Positions 45,555-53,696 of a stretch of DNA of 64,000 nucleotides are shown in pieces. The number at the start of each line of letters is the position of its first letter. Positions within the stretch are counted from its first letter, which is position 1. Source of the stretch: Sphingomonas sp. GTDB taxonomy: Bacteria; Pseudomonadota; Alphaproteobacteria; Sphingomonadales; Sphingomonadaceae. The stretch is taken from positions 124,001 through 188,000 of the forward strand of contig JAFKLY010000004.1 of the NCBI GenBank assembly GCA_017304655.1, in the 5' to 3' direction. Both the position numbers and the translations under genes were made by a program. The notes below the pieces were generated by a model. That model saw nothing but the letters and a program-made list of their open reading frames with translations, did not search any database and had not been told where the DNA came from.

Positions 45555-46748
45555 GTGCGCGCCGACCTTGAGGTCGCCGACATCTTCCGCGCTGCTGGCC
45601 CGGCCTATCGCGCCGCCCATGCCGGGCATCTGAGCCTGTTCCAGCTCAAGGTGATGACGGCGATCGAGAACTGCCGCACTGCTGCCCTGGGCGGTCATGT
45701 CGAGGCCTGCACCGACTGCGGGCATTGGCGGATCGCCTATAACAGCTGTCGCAACCGGCACTGCCCCAAGTGCCAGGGCGCCGCCGCACGCACCTGGCTT
45801 GCCGAGCGCGAGGCCGACCTGCTTCCGATCGGCTACTTCCATCTCGTGTTCACGCTGCCGGCCGAGATCGCCGACATCGCCTTCCAGAACAAGGCGGCGG
45901 TGTATGATCTGCTGTTCAAGGCAGCATCGGAGACGATGCTCACCATCGCCGCTGACCATCGGCATCTGGGCGCGCGCATCGGTATCACCGCCGTGCTTCA
46001 CACATGGGGCTCGGCGATGACGCACCATCCCCATGTGCACATGATCGTGCCGGGGGGCGGCATCGCACCGGGCGGGACACGCTGGATATCGTCGCGACCG
46101 GCCTTCCTCCTGCCGGTGCGGGTGTTGGGCAGGCTGTTCCGCCGCCTGTTCCTGACCCGACTGCTGGCGCTGTACGATGCAGGACGCCTCATGTTCAGGG
46201 GGCACATCGCCGGCCTCGTCGAGCGCCGCGCGTTCCTGCGTCACCTGTCACCGGTGCGCAAGAAGCGTTGGGTCGTCTATGCCAAGCCGCCGTTCGCCGG
46301 GCCGCAGGCCGTGCTCGCCTATCTGTCACGCTACACCCACCGGGTCGCCATCTCGAACCGGCGCCTCATCGCGTTCAACGAGACCGGCGTTACCCTGCGC
46401 TACAAGGATTATCGCCGCGACGGCGCCGAGCGCCAGCGGGTCATGACGCTGGCCACCGACGAGTTTATCCGCCGGTTCCTGCTCCATGTCCTGCCGCGCG
46501 GGTTCCACCGCATCCGCCACTATGGCCTGCTTGCGGCATCGTCCCGGAAGGCCAGCCTGGCGCTCGCCCGCAAGCTGCTCGAGGTCGCGCCGGACCCGGA
46601 CGATGCCGAGATCGAGGAGCCAGCCGATACTCGCCCGCCATGCCCATGCTGTGGCGGGCATATGATCGTCATCGAGACGTTCGAGCGCTGGCGCCAGCCG
46701 CGCGCGCCGCCTCATGCCGTGCCACCAACCCGGGAGATCGCGCCATGA
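45555..46748 (+). CDS. IS91-family transposase (HUH rolling-circle type)
   Basis: 397 residues from GTG 45555, 4 bp after the integrase stop. An N-terminal zinc-binding region (CTDCG, CRNRHCPKCQ, residues about 52-73) is followed by the HUH motif HPHVHMIVPGG (His160, His162), and AYLSRYTHRVAIS supplies the catalytic Tyr (Tyr260 or Tyr256). The C-terminus has a CPCCGG knuckle. It nicks and transfers single-stranded DNA from the element end. It appears full length. Confidence 0.95.
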   Translation: MRADLEVADIFRAAGPAYRAAHAGHLSLFQLKVMTAIENCRTAALGGHVEACTDCGHWRIAYNSCRNRHCPKCQGAAARTWLAEREADLLPIGYFHLVFTLPAEIADIAFQNKAAVYDLLFKAASETMLTIAADHRHLGARIGITAVLHTWGSAMTHHPHVHMIVPGGGIAPGGTRWISSRPAFLLPVRVLGRLFRRLFLTRLLALYDAGRLMFRGHIAGLVERRAFLRHLSPVRKKRWVVYAKPPFAGPQAVLAYLSRYTHRVAISNRRLIAFNETGVTLRYKDYRRDGAERQRVMTLATDEFIRRFLLHVLPRGFHRIRHYGLLAASSRKASLALARKLLEVAPDPDDAEIEEPADTRPPCPCCGGHMIVIETFERWRQPRAPPHAVPPTREIAP

Positions 46749-47321
46749 ACGGGCATGGCCTGACTGCATGCCTTCCCGCGATCGCTCTAGCCCGGGAAAC
46801 GACGGGATGCATCCAGCGCCGGGTCGAGGCTGTAATGGTCGCACCAGGATCGCTCCACCGACACCGACCATCGGCCTCATTGCGTCTGGAATCCCGGCCG
46901 CCGCGGCCACAGAACAGCAGCAACGTGGTCGCCACACCGCACGCGAGCCACCGCCGGAATCCTAAATCTCCATAGACAGTGCCCAGTCGGTCGCGGGTCG
47001 TACACGTCCGGGTTTAGTACGCCTGCCGGCGCCCGAAACCCTTCGACGTTCTGGACTATCCGCTTATCGACCTCCGAGCGCCTGAGCTGCCGTCCGTTCA
47101 GCGTCACTCGGACTGGCTGCCGAGCGGCGGCTTTATCGGACACTGCGTAGTTGATCTAACCATCCTGATGGCAGAAAGGAGGGTGCCAGTATGTTGCTAT
47201 CTGACTGGGCGTGTTGTGGGATCTGTTCGCGACAGTAGTGAAACAATTCAATCGCAAGTTTGGGGCGGTTACGAAGAATAACGGTCAGTACCACCGCGAA
47301 ACTCACAAAGAGTTTCGAGCG
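46749..47321. other. right flank of the IS91-type element, no clear gene
   Basis: About 570 bp. It should include the right end of the IS91-type element. A leftward frame (46877-47143, 88 residues, with VRVTLNGRQLRRSEVDKRI) may be a gene remnant cut by the insertion, but support is weak. Around 47160-47200 AAAGGAGGG precedes an ATG that opens only 15 codons. Confidence 0.35.
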
Positions 47322-47807
47322 CTAACAGGCTGAGAAGCCGACGCCTGCGACCGAGCTCTCACGTTCGATAAATACCAGTGGCTCAGCTTTGGCCGGGCGC
47401 ATCAATCCGAGCCATATCGATTGGTAACCAATGATCAGAAACAGCATCGGGGCACCCCGTCTGTGCGTGATCAGTCGCCAGCTTGCAAGATCGATCCCGG
47501 ATGGTGATGGGATGGCCTCGGGATGCGAATGCCATTCTCCCAGCCAATCAACGCGATGGGCAGATTGACGCCAGCGTGCGCGAGCAATCTGCTGATGACC
47601 GGCGCGACCTCGTCGAAATGCGAAACGGGAGCCACGATCGCCGGTCATCGGCAAGGTTGCCTGATCGACATGAAAATGCTTGCCCCGGCGCATGCCCAGA
47701 AGAATGCCGCCGCGCTCTTCGCGTCCAGCGAGCGCTGCGGCATCTGCCTTGATTTCAAGCAAGACATTATGCGCGATCAAGATCAACGGCCCTGTTACGA
47801 GCGGCAT
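47322..47807 (-). CDS. cap3: Cap3-like JAB/MPN deconjugating peptidase (CBASS)
   Basis: 161 residues from ATG 47807, 13 bp inside the cap2 end; an in-frame ATG at 47843 would add 12 residues. The JAMM metalloprotease signature is complete: Glu30/31 (REERGGILLG), His93-x-His95 and Asp106 in GEWHSHPEAIPSPSGIDLAS. In type II CBASS, Cap3 cleaves the CD-NTase from its conjugation targets and so opposes Cap2. The gene order CD-NTase, Cap2, Cap3 with overlaps fits one operon. No other JAB role is suggested by context. Confidence 0.9.
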   Translation of the reverse strand: MPLVTGPLILIAHNVLLEIKADAAALAGREERGGILLGMRRGKHFHVDQATLPMTGDRGSRFAFRRGRAGHQQIARARWRQSAHRVDWLGEWHSHPEAIPSPSGIDLASWRLITHRRGAPMLFLIIGYQSIWLGLMRPAKAEPLVFIERESSVAGVGFSAC

Positions 47808-49435
47808 GCAGGACAATCGTCGAGCGACTTGGGCGACACCCATGGCAGGCGGTCACGACCCTCCCCGGGGTCGACGATTGTCGTGCGAAGCCTGTGACCC
47901 GGGTTTCCGCCCGCCCAGTCGATCGCGGCGCGAACCGCGAGCGCGGCGGCCGCGATGGGCGCATCAACCGGGAACGGCGTGTAGCCCCCCTCGCCGCAGC
48001 GAGCAGGGGCGCGTCGAACCTCCATGTCAGGATCACGCAGCGGATTATGCCGCCAATTTCCGCCAAATCCGGTGCGCAGACAGCGGTAGCAAGTGTGCCC
48101 ATCGTCGAGATTGAGGAGCGACTGGGCTGCGGCGCCATTTCCAAAGACCCAGCTGTGCAAAAGGCAAATCTGACGACCGCCGCGCCGAGCAAGAATGAAG
48201 CGGTCATTGAGCGCGGTCGCCACATTGGCATCGCCCGTTGCATCAACGATGAGGTCGCATCTTTCGAGCGCATTCCACTCAGTCAGCGCATTACCAGTGT
48301 GATGATCCACCTCAACATCGGGATGGAAGCGTTGGACAAAGGTGTGAAGTGCTTCAGCTTTGGCGCGGCCGAGGTCATCAAATCCTAGGACATGTCGGCC
48401 CAGATTCCCCGGTTTGAGGATATCGGGATCGTAGAGCGACAGTTGAGCTTCGCACCCCGCGCCATTTTGAACTAGCATATGGGCAAGATATCCGCCGATT
48501 GTGCCGCAGCCAACCAGTGCGATATGTTTGCCGACCAGCCCCTGGCGTCCGTCAAGATTGCGCGCCACGCAATATTTGAGATCGGCCTGTGTCGCCATCA
48601 TATTGTCTATTGTGACCTCTCCCATCCTATCCGGCAATGCCTTGCGCAGTGCGCCCACCCGAAAGCCGCGCGGATGGTTTTTGAGGAGAGCCAAGGTCCC
48701 CCCAAAGGCCGATCGCCATCCCAGTATCCCATTGGGTGCTGCGAGGAACATGTCCTCACCGCGGGCGATTCCATCAAGAATGGCCTGCCGCCAGCCGGGC
48801 GGAGGGAGCTCCTGGGCGTCGATATAGGCAAGAAGATCCTGCAGGCGCGAAGGAGGGAAGGACGAGCCGCACCTAAGAGCTCGATCGAATGTCAGCATTG
48901 TCGCAGCTGTGCGCGTGACGTCGCTGAGAGGCCAGGCGCCTCGGGGAGCGAGAATGAGGCTGGCTGGCTTCTTGTCCTTGAAACTCAGGAGGTCGGCGGC
49001 GACGATCTCGGGTGTGGGAGGCGGGGATATCGCGCAGTATAGCGACTTTCCGCCCCAATAGGCTGCAAGCTCTCCTTCAAATTCCCTCAGCGCATTCGGT
49101 CCAAAAGACCGTTCGAGCGCCTTGGCGGCGTCCGCAAGAACGCGCAGCGCAGCGCCGCCCGGATCGTAAAGATCAAGAACCAGCCCGCCCTCATCCGTGT
49201 AACAAATGTCGCGGTTGCGCATCAAATGCGCAAGTGATCGATCTCCCAGGGCGGCGGCATCAATCGATCGGACAGTGGGCAAGGTGGCAAAGGTCAAGTC
49301 CGAAAAATTGACCTCGACCGTTACTGTCTTCCCATGAACCGCTACCGGGCCTCTATAGGTTGCCGGCGGCCCGGCATAAGTGAACCCCTTTGCCTTGAGA
49401 GTGCAGTCTATTGTCCAGAGGGGATCTGGCGGCAT
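47795..49435 (-). CDS. cap2: Cap2-like E2-E1 conjugating enzyme (CBASS type II)
   Basis: 546 residues. The N-terminal part is a ubiquitin-conjugating-like (E2) domain with candidate active Cys78 (RNRDICYTDEGGLVLDLYDP); the C-terminal part is a ThiF/E1 adenylating domain with VGCGTIGG (about 309-315), a candidate catalytic Cys480 (RRAPARCGEGGYTPFP), and paired CxxC motifs (Cys449/452 and Cys541/544) for zinc. In type II CBASS it links the C-terminal glycine of the CD-NTase to targets and boosts signalling. Its ATG shares one base with the CD-NTase stop codon. Confidence 0.92.
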   Translation of the reverse strand: MPPDPLWTIDCTLKAKGFTYAGPPATYRGPVAVHGKTVTVEVNFSDLTFATLPTVRSIDAAALGDRSLAHLMRNRDICYTDEGGLVLDLYDPGGAALRVLADAAKALERSFGPNALREFEGELAAYWGGKSLYCAISPPPTPEIVAADLLSFKDKKPASLILAPRGAWPLSDVTRTAATMLTFDRALRCGSSFPPSRLQDLLAYIDAQELPPPGWRQAILDGIARGEDMFLAAPNGILGWRSAFGGTLALLKNHPRGFRVGALRKALPDRMGEVTIDNMMATQADLKYCVARNLDGRQGLVGKHIALVGCGTIGGYLAHMLVQNGAGCEAQLSLYDPDILKPGNLGRHVLGFDDLGRAKAEALHTFVQRFHPDVEVDHHTGNALTEWNALERCDLIVDATGDANVATALNDRFILARRGGRQICLLHSWVFGNGAAAQSLLNLDDGHTCYRCLRTGFGGNWRHNPLRDPDMEVRRAPARCGEGGYTPFPVDAPIAAAALAVRAAIDWAGGNPGHRLRTTIVDPGEGRDRLPWVSPKSLDDCPACRS

Positions 49436-50613
49436 CAGCCCGAGGTTGACGGGTCGACCGAAGGCGATGCGACTTTTGCCGGACGTTCCGATGCCACCGT
49501 GGCGGCAATAGAGGGGATGATTTCGACAGCGTCGGGTCTGAAAGGCAGGCGCTTCCCGAATGCCCGCTGCAACGCTTGGACAACGAGCGTGGCATCGAGC
49601 GTTCCCTTGAGCGCTGCATGAAGATCACCGGCAAGCTCATCAGCGCCACCCAGGATAGCCTCGCGATCCTCGACGGACCATGCATTCAATACGACGCGCT
49701 GCCCTGGAAAGACCGGATTGAGAAGGTCGCCTCGAAGGATGGCGGGCAGCCTCTGTGTAACTTCGTAGAGCAGATGGTCGTTGGAAAGAGTGCGGTGGGC
49801 GCCATTCAACTGATCGAGAGCGGTGTCCACTGCAACCATCAGCGTGATTGAGGACAGGCTGGTTTTGGGCCAGCGATGATCACGCCAGCCTTTGAGATAG
49901 CGACAGACACGCCGAAAGTCGGCGCCATAACGCTGCACGCAGCCCTCCACCCAGTCCTTGAGCCGAAGCGGATCTGACTGAGCCCAGCGGCCATCTCGAT
50001 ATGCCAGCAGGATCTTGTCGGCGGGCAAACGCTGAAAGCGCTGGGTATGACTCTTTGCAAGGACCGAATCCCCCGCCGTGTCGGCCAACGAAATATGGAC
50101 AACCTCCGGAGCTGAATAGATGGGCAAGTCGATATGCGCGTCCGGCCTAATCTGGATGCGCACGCAACAATCCTTTTCGGGGATCGTCCAGCCGCGCAGC
50201 TCGCACAATGGCGTGAGCGCCTCCTCGACAAAATCGAATAAGGCGCGCGCTACAAGAGCCGGCTGGCCACTGTCGAGGTACTCGACGTTGAAATAAACGC
50301 CGTCGTCCAGGTCTATTTGCTGTGGCGGCAGGTGCGAGGGGTCGACCAGCAACTCATAGTCAAATGAACCTTGGGTCTTGAACTTGGGCACGACCGACGG
50401 ACGGGCGCTCGCGGAGGCAGTCGAGAAGCGGCCTTGCCAGAAGCGGCTTTCGTAAGGCAGCTTTCGTGCGGCCTCGCGCAGCGCGTTCCGAATCTCGCGC
50501 TGCGCGGCAAGCAAGACAGCCTGACGAGGCGCTTCGACCTGAATTGCTTCATGGTAACTTTGAAAGCGCGATGCGCCGATAAACAAGGCGCTTGCGCGCG
50601 CTAGAAACCCCAT
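49435..50613 (-). CDS. CD-NTase, DncV-like cyclic dinucleotide synthase (CBASS)
   Basis: 392 residues from ATG 50613, chosen because GGGAGGA lies 5-7 nt upstream; an ATG at 50634 is in frame. The nucleotidyltransferase core shows FKTQGSFDYELL (Gly-Ser motif, about 82-83), IDLDDGVYF (Asp101, Asp103) and a third acidic residue in DAHIDLPIY (Asp162), arranged as in DncV-type cyclic GMP-AMP synthases. The protein ends VDPSTSG, a terminal Gly suited to Cap2 conjugation. It would sense phage infection and make a cyclic nucleotide that activates the membrane effectors encoded divergently. The exact product cannot be deduced. Confidence 0.92.
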   Translation of the reverse strand: MGFLARASALFIGASRFQSYHEAIQVEAPRQAVLLAAQREIRNALREAARKLPYESRFWQGRFSTASASARPSVVPKFKTQGSFDYELLVDPSHLPPQQIDLDDGVYFNVEYLDSGQPALVARALFDFVEEALTPLCELRGWTIPEKDCCVRIQIRPDAHIDLPIYSAPEVVHISLADTAGDSVLAKSHTQRFQRLPADKILLAYRDGRWAQSDPLRLKDWVEGCVQRYGADFRRVCRYLKGWRDHRWPKTSLSSITLMVAVDTALDQLNGAHRTLSNDHLLYEVTQRLPAILRGDLLNPVFPGQRVVLNAWSVEDREAILGGADELAGDLHAALKGTLDATLVVQALQRAFGKRLPFRPDAVEIIPSIAATVASERPAKVASPSVDPSTSG

Positions 50614-50693
50614 TTCTTCCTCCCGGCCGTTCATCGGTCCCGATTGCGTATTTGTTGCCCCTCCCGCTATGATGACGTAGGGGCGTTCTACTT
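50614..50693. promoter_or_regulatory. divergent promoter region of the CBASS locus
   Basis: Only 80 bp separate the CD-NTase ATG from the effector operon ATG. The stretch must hold both start regions (GGGAGGA for the leftward gene, GTAGGGG for the rightward). The split puts enzyme and effector genes under separate promoters; no clear operator was seen. Confidence 0.45.
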
Positions 50694-51446
50694 ATGTTCA
50701 AGATGCTCCATCCGCTTTTTTTTGTGGTGCCGGCCGCCTGGCTCGCCATCCTGTTGCTCCTTGGTCTCAATGCGGTGACACCGACTCTTGAGGCCTTCGG
50801 TCTCGCCCCCAATTTCCGCTGGGTGGTGTTGGTGGTCCAGGCCTTGCTTGGCCTACTGTTCCTCACACCGCTTTGGCGGATCGTCTGGAAGATCGTGCCG
50901 GGCCTGAACCGCTGGTTTTACCCTGACCTTGCGGGCGAGTGGCATGTTGAGGTTGAATCGAATTTTTCACGGATCGAAGCCCTGCTGGACGCTGCCGCTG
51001 ACCAAAGCGCCAGTATCGACCTGCGTTATTGCCCGGCCGCCATGTTACCGCCGCTCCAGCGCGGGCTGATGCGAGCTAAGATCAAGCAGAGCTGGGTGCG
51101 GATGGACATGGAATTGTGGGACCCGGCCAATGAGGGCCCAATCAAGCGCTCCGAAACGATTGTCGTCGATCCGTTCCGCGGCTCACAAGGCGAGCATGGG
51201 CTGGGCTACATATTCGACCAGGAGAACGATACTGACACGCCGAGCGACGCTGCCTGTTTTCGTGGCGCTGCTTGGATCATCCGTGATCAAAATGACCCCA
51301 ACATCCTTCATGGCCGCATGTGGAACGACCGGATGTGGCGGCGTGGCATGAACACAGCTGCGAATATCAAACTGACACGTGTGCGACCGTGGCGCTCTTG
51401 CTATCAGTGGCTCGGCTCTTTTCGGTCGAGGACGCCTGCAGCATGA
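50694..51446 (+). CDS. cap15: Cap15-like membrane effector 1 (CBASS)
   Basis: 250 residues. Two membrane helices (FFVVPAAWLAILLLLGLNAV, about 8-27; VVLVVQALLGLLFLTPLWRI, about 44-63) are followed by LNRWFYPDLAGEWHVEVES, the hallmark entry into the Cap15 beta-barrel, and by strand-rich segments (RAKIKQSWVRMDMELWDP, SETIVVDPFRGSQGEHGLGY). Cap15 binds the CBASS cyclic nucleotide through the barrel and disrupts the inner membrane. First gene of a three-gene operon with ATGA overlaps, divergent from the CD-NTase. Confidence 0.85.
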   Translation: MFKMLHPLFFVVPAAWLAILLLLGLNAVTPTLEAFGLAPNFRWVVLVVQALLGLLFLTPLWRIVWKIVPGLNRWFYPDLAGEWHVEVESNFSRIEALLDAAADQSASIDLRYCPAAMLPPLQRGLMRAKIKQSWVRMDMELWDPANEGPIKRSETIVVDPFRGSQGEHGLGYIFDQENDTDTPSDAACFRGAAWIIRDQNDPNILHGRMWNDRMWRRGMNTAANIKLTRVRPWRSCYQWLGSFRSRTPAA

Positions 51447-51913
51447 CGAAAGGCGCTTCCAGCGAGGAAGATGAGATAGTTTCTGGCCGTCTCATGGATT
51501 TACTGTTGATGATCTCGCACTCGGCGGGACCTCGCTTTACAGGGATCGGGATCATCGTGTGCGATAACCCTCGGTCTTTGCCGATCATGCCTCTCCGGCT
51601 CGCTCAGCCCGATCTCAAGGATGTCGATGCCGTTACCTTGCTCTCAGCAATCTCACGGCCACACAGTGACTATCATGACGGATTTCACATCCTGTCGGCC
51701 ATGTTTGCGCCGGTCCTGCTCGCGCAATATTTCTCTCCGCCGATCGTTCATGGTCTCCCGATCGATCGCTCCCGTCGTTTTGGGGGACGTTACGTCGCGG
51801 CACTCTATGGCTCGATGCTGCCGGACGTGCTGCTTACCGGCGTTGCCAGCCTAGATTTTGGAAGAGCAGTCTTCAAGCGCGGCTGCGAAGTATTGTTTGA
51901 CCGCGCTTCATGA
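51443..51913 (+). CDS. degenerate DisA_N (diadenylate cyclase)-like protein in the CBASS effector operon
   Basis: 156 residues from ATG 51443, coupled by ATGA overlaps to both Cap15-like genes. The pattern follows the DAC fold: TGIGIIVCDNP strand, LLSAISRPHSDYHDGFHILS (DGF in place of the DGA motif), and RRFGGRYVAALYGSMLPDVL (GGRYVAA in place of GTRHRAA), ending in a Gly-containing strand. Loss of RHR suggests nucleotide binding rather than synthesis. It may act as an additional sensor or modulator of the effectors. The assignment is by pattern only; structure comparison would be decisive. Confidence 0.6.
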   Translation: MTKGASSEEDEIVSGRLMDLLLMISHSAGPRFTGIGIIVCDNPRSLPIMPLRLAQPDLKDVDAVTLLSAISRPHSDYHDGFHILSAMFAPVLLAQYFSPPIVHGLPIDRSRRFGGRYVAALYGSMLPDVLLTGVASLDFGRAVFKRGCEVLFDRAS

Positions 51914-52515
51914 TTGGCCTCCTGCCCATTCTGCTTGTCATTCGATGGATCGCAGTCATCTATGCCTGCCTAACTGCCATCACATTTGCGGTGCTGGTCG
52001 TCCTTGGCGGAAAGACTATGGGCATCTGGCCCGCGGCAACATTTGCCTTCGCGGGGGCCGGACTTCTGCATGTCGCGCTCTTCCTGCTGTTCTACTTTGG
52101 ATGGCGCAAATTCTGGGCCTGGTTTCCGCAACTCAATCAGTGGCTTTATCCTGACATCCATGGCACCTGGGATATGGAGATCATTCTGGGGGGATTAACT
52201 GGAGGCGGCCGCACTATCGACGCGCAAGCGATCATCCGCCAGGATTTCTTGCGCATCAGCATGACGGTGTTTGCCCCGGATTCGCGATCTACCTCCTTGT
52301 CTGCAGTCCCCAAGAAGGATCCGGAATCAGCATTTCCGCAATTGCATTATTTCTTTCTAGTCACGACAAATCCCAAGGCCGGGGTAGCAAGCAAAAGCTA
52401 TCGCGGATCGGCCATTCTTGAACTCGATAATCTCGAGGCGGGTCTGGTCACGGGCATTTATTGGACGACGGCAGAAACCAGTGGCACCTACCGGCTCGTC
52501 AACCGCAGATCATAG
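51910..52515 (+). CDS. cap15: Cap15-like membrane effector 2 (CBASS)
   Basis: 201 residues with two membrane helices (VIYACLTAITFAVLVVLGGK, about 16-35; FAGAGLLHVALFLLFYFGWR, about 46-65) and then LNQWLYPDIHGTWDMEIIL, the same barrel entry motif as the 250-residue neighbour. The rest is beta-rich (QDFLRISMTVFAPDSRS, YRGSAILELDN, GLVTGIYWTTAETSGTYRLV). The two effectors share architecture but little sequence, so they are not a recent duplication. Last gene of the operon. Confidence 0.83.
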   Translation: MIGLLPILLVIRWIAVIYACLTAITFAVLVVLGGKTMGIWPAATFAFAGAGLLHVALFLLFYFGWRKFWAWFPQLNQWLYPDIHGTWDMEIILGGLTGGGRTIDAQAIIRQDFLRISMTVFAPDSRSTSLSAVPKKDPESAFPQLHYFFLVTTNPKAGVASKSYRGSAILELDNLEAGLVTGIYWTTAETSGTYRLVNRRS

Positions 52516-52619
52516 CGAAACGGCTTCTGCGTCGGGCGGTCAGCACCAACCCCGCCACAACGACGGGAGCGAGCGACTTGATATCGCAAATGGAGACCTT
52601 CTGGGTCTGACGATCGCGG

Positions 52620-53201
52620 TTAAGGTGATCGGCCACGTCGCACCTTTGTTGTGCGCCCGACTTTCAAACGTTCCTTGTCGACCTTCCAAGCGAGATAGTC
52701 CTCCTCGTTGTCGAAATCGGGCTGCTCGAAGTCGGTGAGCTCGTCACAGTTCAAACAGTGAAACATCTGTGACGCGTCCTGGAAATTCATGCCGCAAAAC
52801 GGGCAGCACTCGTCGAGCTCCAGATTGCTCCAATCCCAGACGCCAAGATACTCGGGTACGCCATCGCGATCGTGACCGACGACTTCAAAGGCATTCGCAT
52901 TCTTCTCGACGAACCCGTCAATACCAGCTCGTTGTAAGTCCGCGAGAATGTCTGCAGGCTGAAGATGGAACCACTCCCTGGCGCTACTTCCGCCATGCCG
53001 GCCGATGTTGCGAGCTGCATATTTCGCATGAAGCCGCTTCTCTGTTTCTGCCTCATTCTCAGCTTCGATCCACCCCACAACCTTGAGCGGGCGCGAGTTG
53101 CCAGTCTGCAAGGTTCCTCGCCTGCCTCGAAGGTTCGTGGCGCGCCCGATCTTCATCCGCCAGTCGGCGTCGTTCTCCTCGAGGATGAAATAGACGGGCA
53201 T
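52620..53201 (-). CDS. GIY-YIG-type nuclease with C-terminal zinc ribbon
   Basis: 193 residues from ATG 53201. The N-terminal domain has the T5orf172/MUG113-type GIY-YIG pattern: VYFILEENDADWRMKIGRAT, NLRGRRGTLQTGNSRPLKVV, AETEKRLHAKYAARNIGRHG, REWFHL. A CPFC...CLNC cluster (CCPFCGMN, FHCLNCDEL) near residues 142-166 should bind zinc. It is read toward the CBASS effector operon and stops 104 bp from it. It may be a further defence nuclease or unrelated cargo; nothing links it functionally. Confidence 0.75.
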   Translation of the reverse strand: MPVYFILEENDADWRMKIGRATNLRGRRGTLQTGNSRPLKVVGWIEAENEAETEKRLHAKYAARNIGRHGGSSAREWFHLQPADILADLQRAGIDGFVEKNANAFEVVGHDRDGVPEYLGVWDWSNLELDECCPFCGMNFQDASQMFHCLNCDELTDFEQPDFDNEEDYLAWKVDKERLKVGRTTKVRRGRSP

Positions 53202-53663
53202 TGCGCTTTTCGCTCCAATCTCAGACGTAATAAGCTGCTCTCTGGCCCTCAACGCCGAGATCGCTGTAGCGATACGTCTACCAATTCCCTCACACTGGCA
53301 CGCCAGCGCCTGTCATTGCGAACGATAGCTAATCATCCTACCGCGGCCATCCGGTTCGCCCGTTTGGCTGCCTCAAAGCTGGCTGTCAGGACACGACGAC
53401 AAACAGGACTTAGCCCCTCCTCTTCAGAGGAGGGGAGAATGGCAGCTCCCCACGCCCAATTGGCCGCTCGCGCACTGATCGCCGTATCCTAAACGCTGTC
53501 CTCTATTCGCCCGACACTATCCTGAACGAGTGTCCGCTATCAGGAAGCCGCAAGCTCGGTTTGATCGTCCGGAAGGAGGGCGGAAACTGCCGTGTCGCTG
53601 AAGCGGTAGCGGGCCAGCTTATTTCAAGATCGCCCGCGCGGTCCTTCCCGCGAGCAAACTATC
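53202..53663. other. non-coding stretch with a perfect inverted repeat
   Basis: About 460 bp between the GIY-YIG gene and the IS66-type element with no credible gene. It should hold the GIY-YIG promoter. It contains the dyad at 53414-53435, annotated separately. Confidence 0.4.
53414..53435. repeat. perfect 10-bp inverted repeat
   Basis: CCCCTCCTCT-TC-AGAGGAGGGG. Perfect dyad symmetry over 22 bp in a non-coding stretch. No T tract follows on either strand, so it is not a standard terminator; it could be a protein-binding site, a repeat-unit hairpin or the end of an older insertion. Confidence 0.6.
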
Positions 53664-53671
53664 GTTACTTG
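53664..53671 (+). repeat. 8-bp target-site duplication, left copy
   Basis: GTTACTTG directly abuts the left terminal repeat of the IS66-type element; an identical copy abuts the right end. IS66-family insertion generates 8-bp duplications. Confidence 0.95.
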
Positions 53672-53696
53672 GTAAGCGTAGCGCGAAGGCTGCGGT
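53672..53696 (+). repeat. left terminal inverted repeat of IS66-type element
   Basis: GTAAGCGTAGCGCGAAGG at the outer edge matches the right end read inward at 18 of 25 positions, with the first eight identical. It lies just beyond the TauE/SafE stop codon, which uses its last base. Confidence 0.9.

Larger units (their letters stand above)
44642..46748 (+). mobile_element. IS91-type element core (tyrosine recombinase plus HUH transposase)
   Basis: Two adjacent rightward genes, a tyrosine recombinase and an IS91-family transposase 4 bp apart, form the coding core of an IS91-type element that transposes by a rolling-circle-like route. Such elements lack terminal inverted repeats and target duplications, so the outer limits (within about 44400-44640 and 46750-47100) could not be set by eye. 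Confidence 0.8.

Noticed and set aside
46877..47143. 88-residue leftward frame right of the IS91-type element
   Set aside because: Possible gene remnant, but no family, no clear start signal, and it overlaps the probable end of the element.
47194..47241. 15-codon frame after AAAGGAGGG
   Set aside because: A good ribosome-binding site but too short and without context to call a gene.
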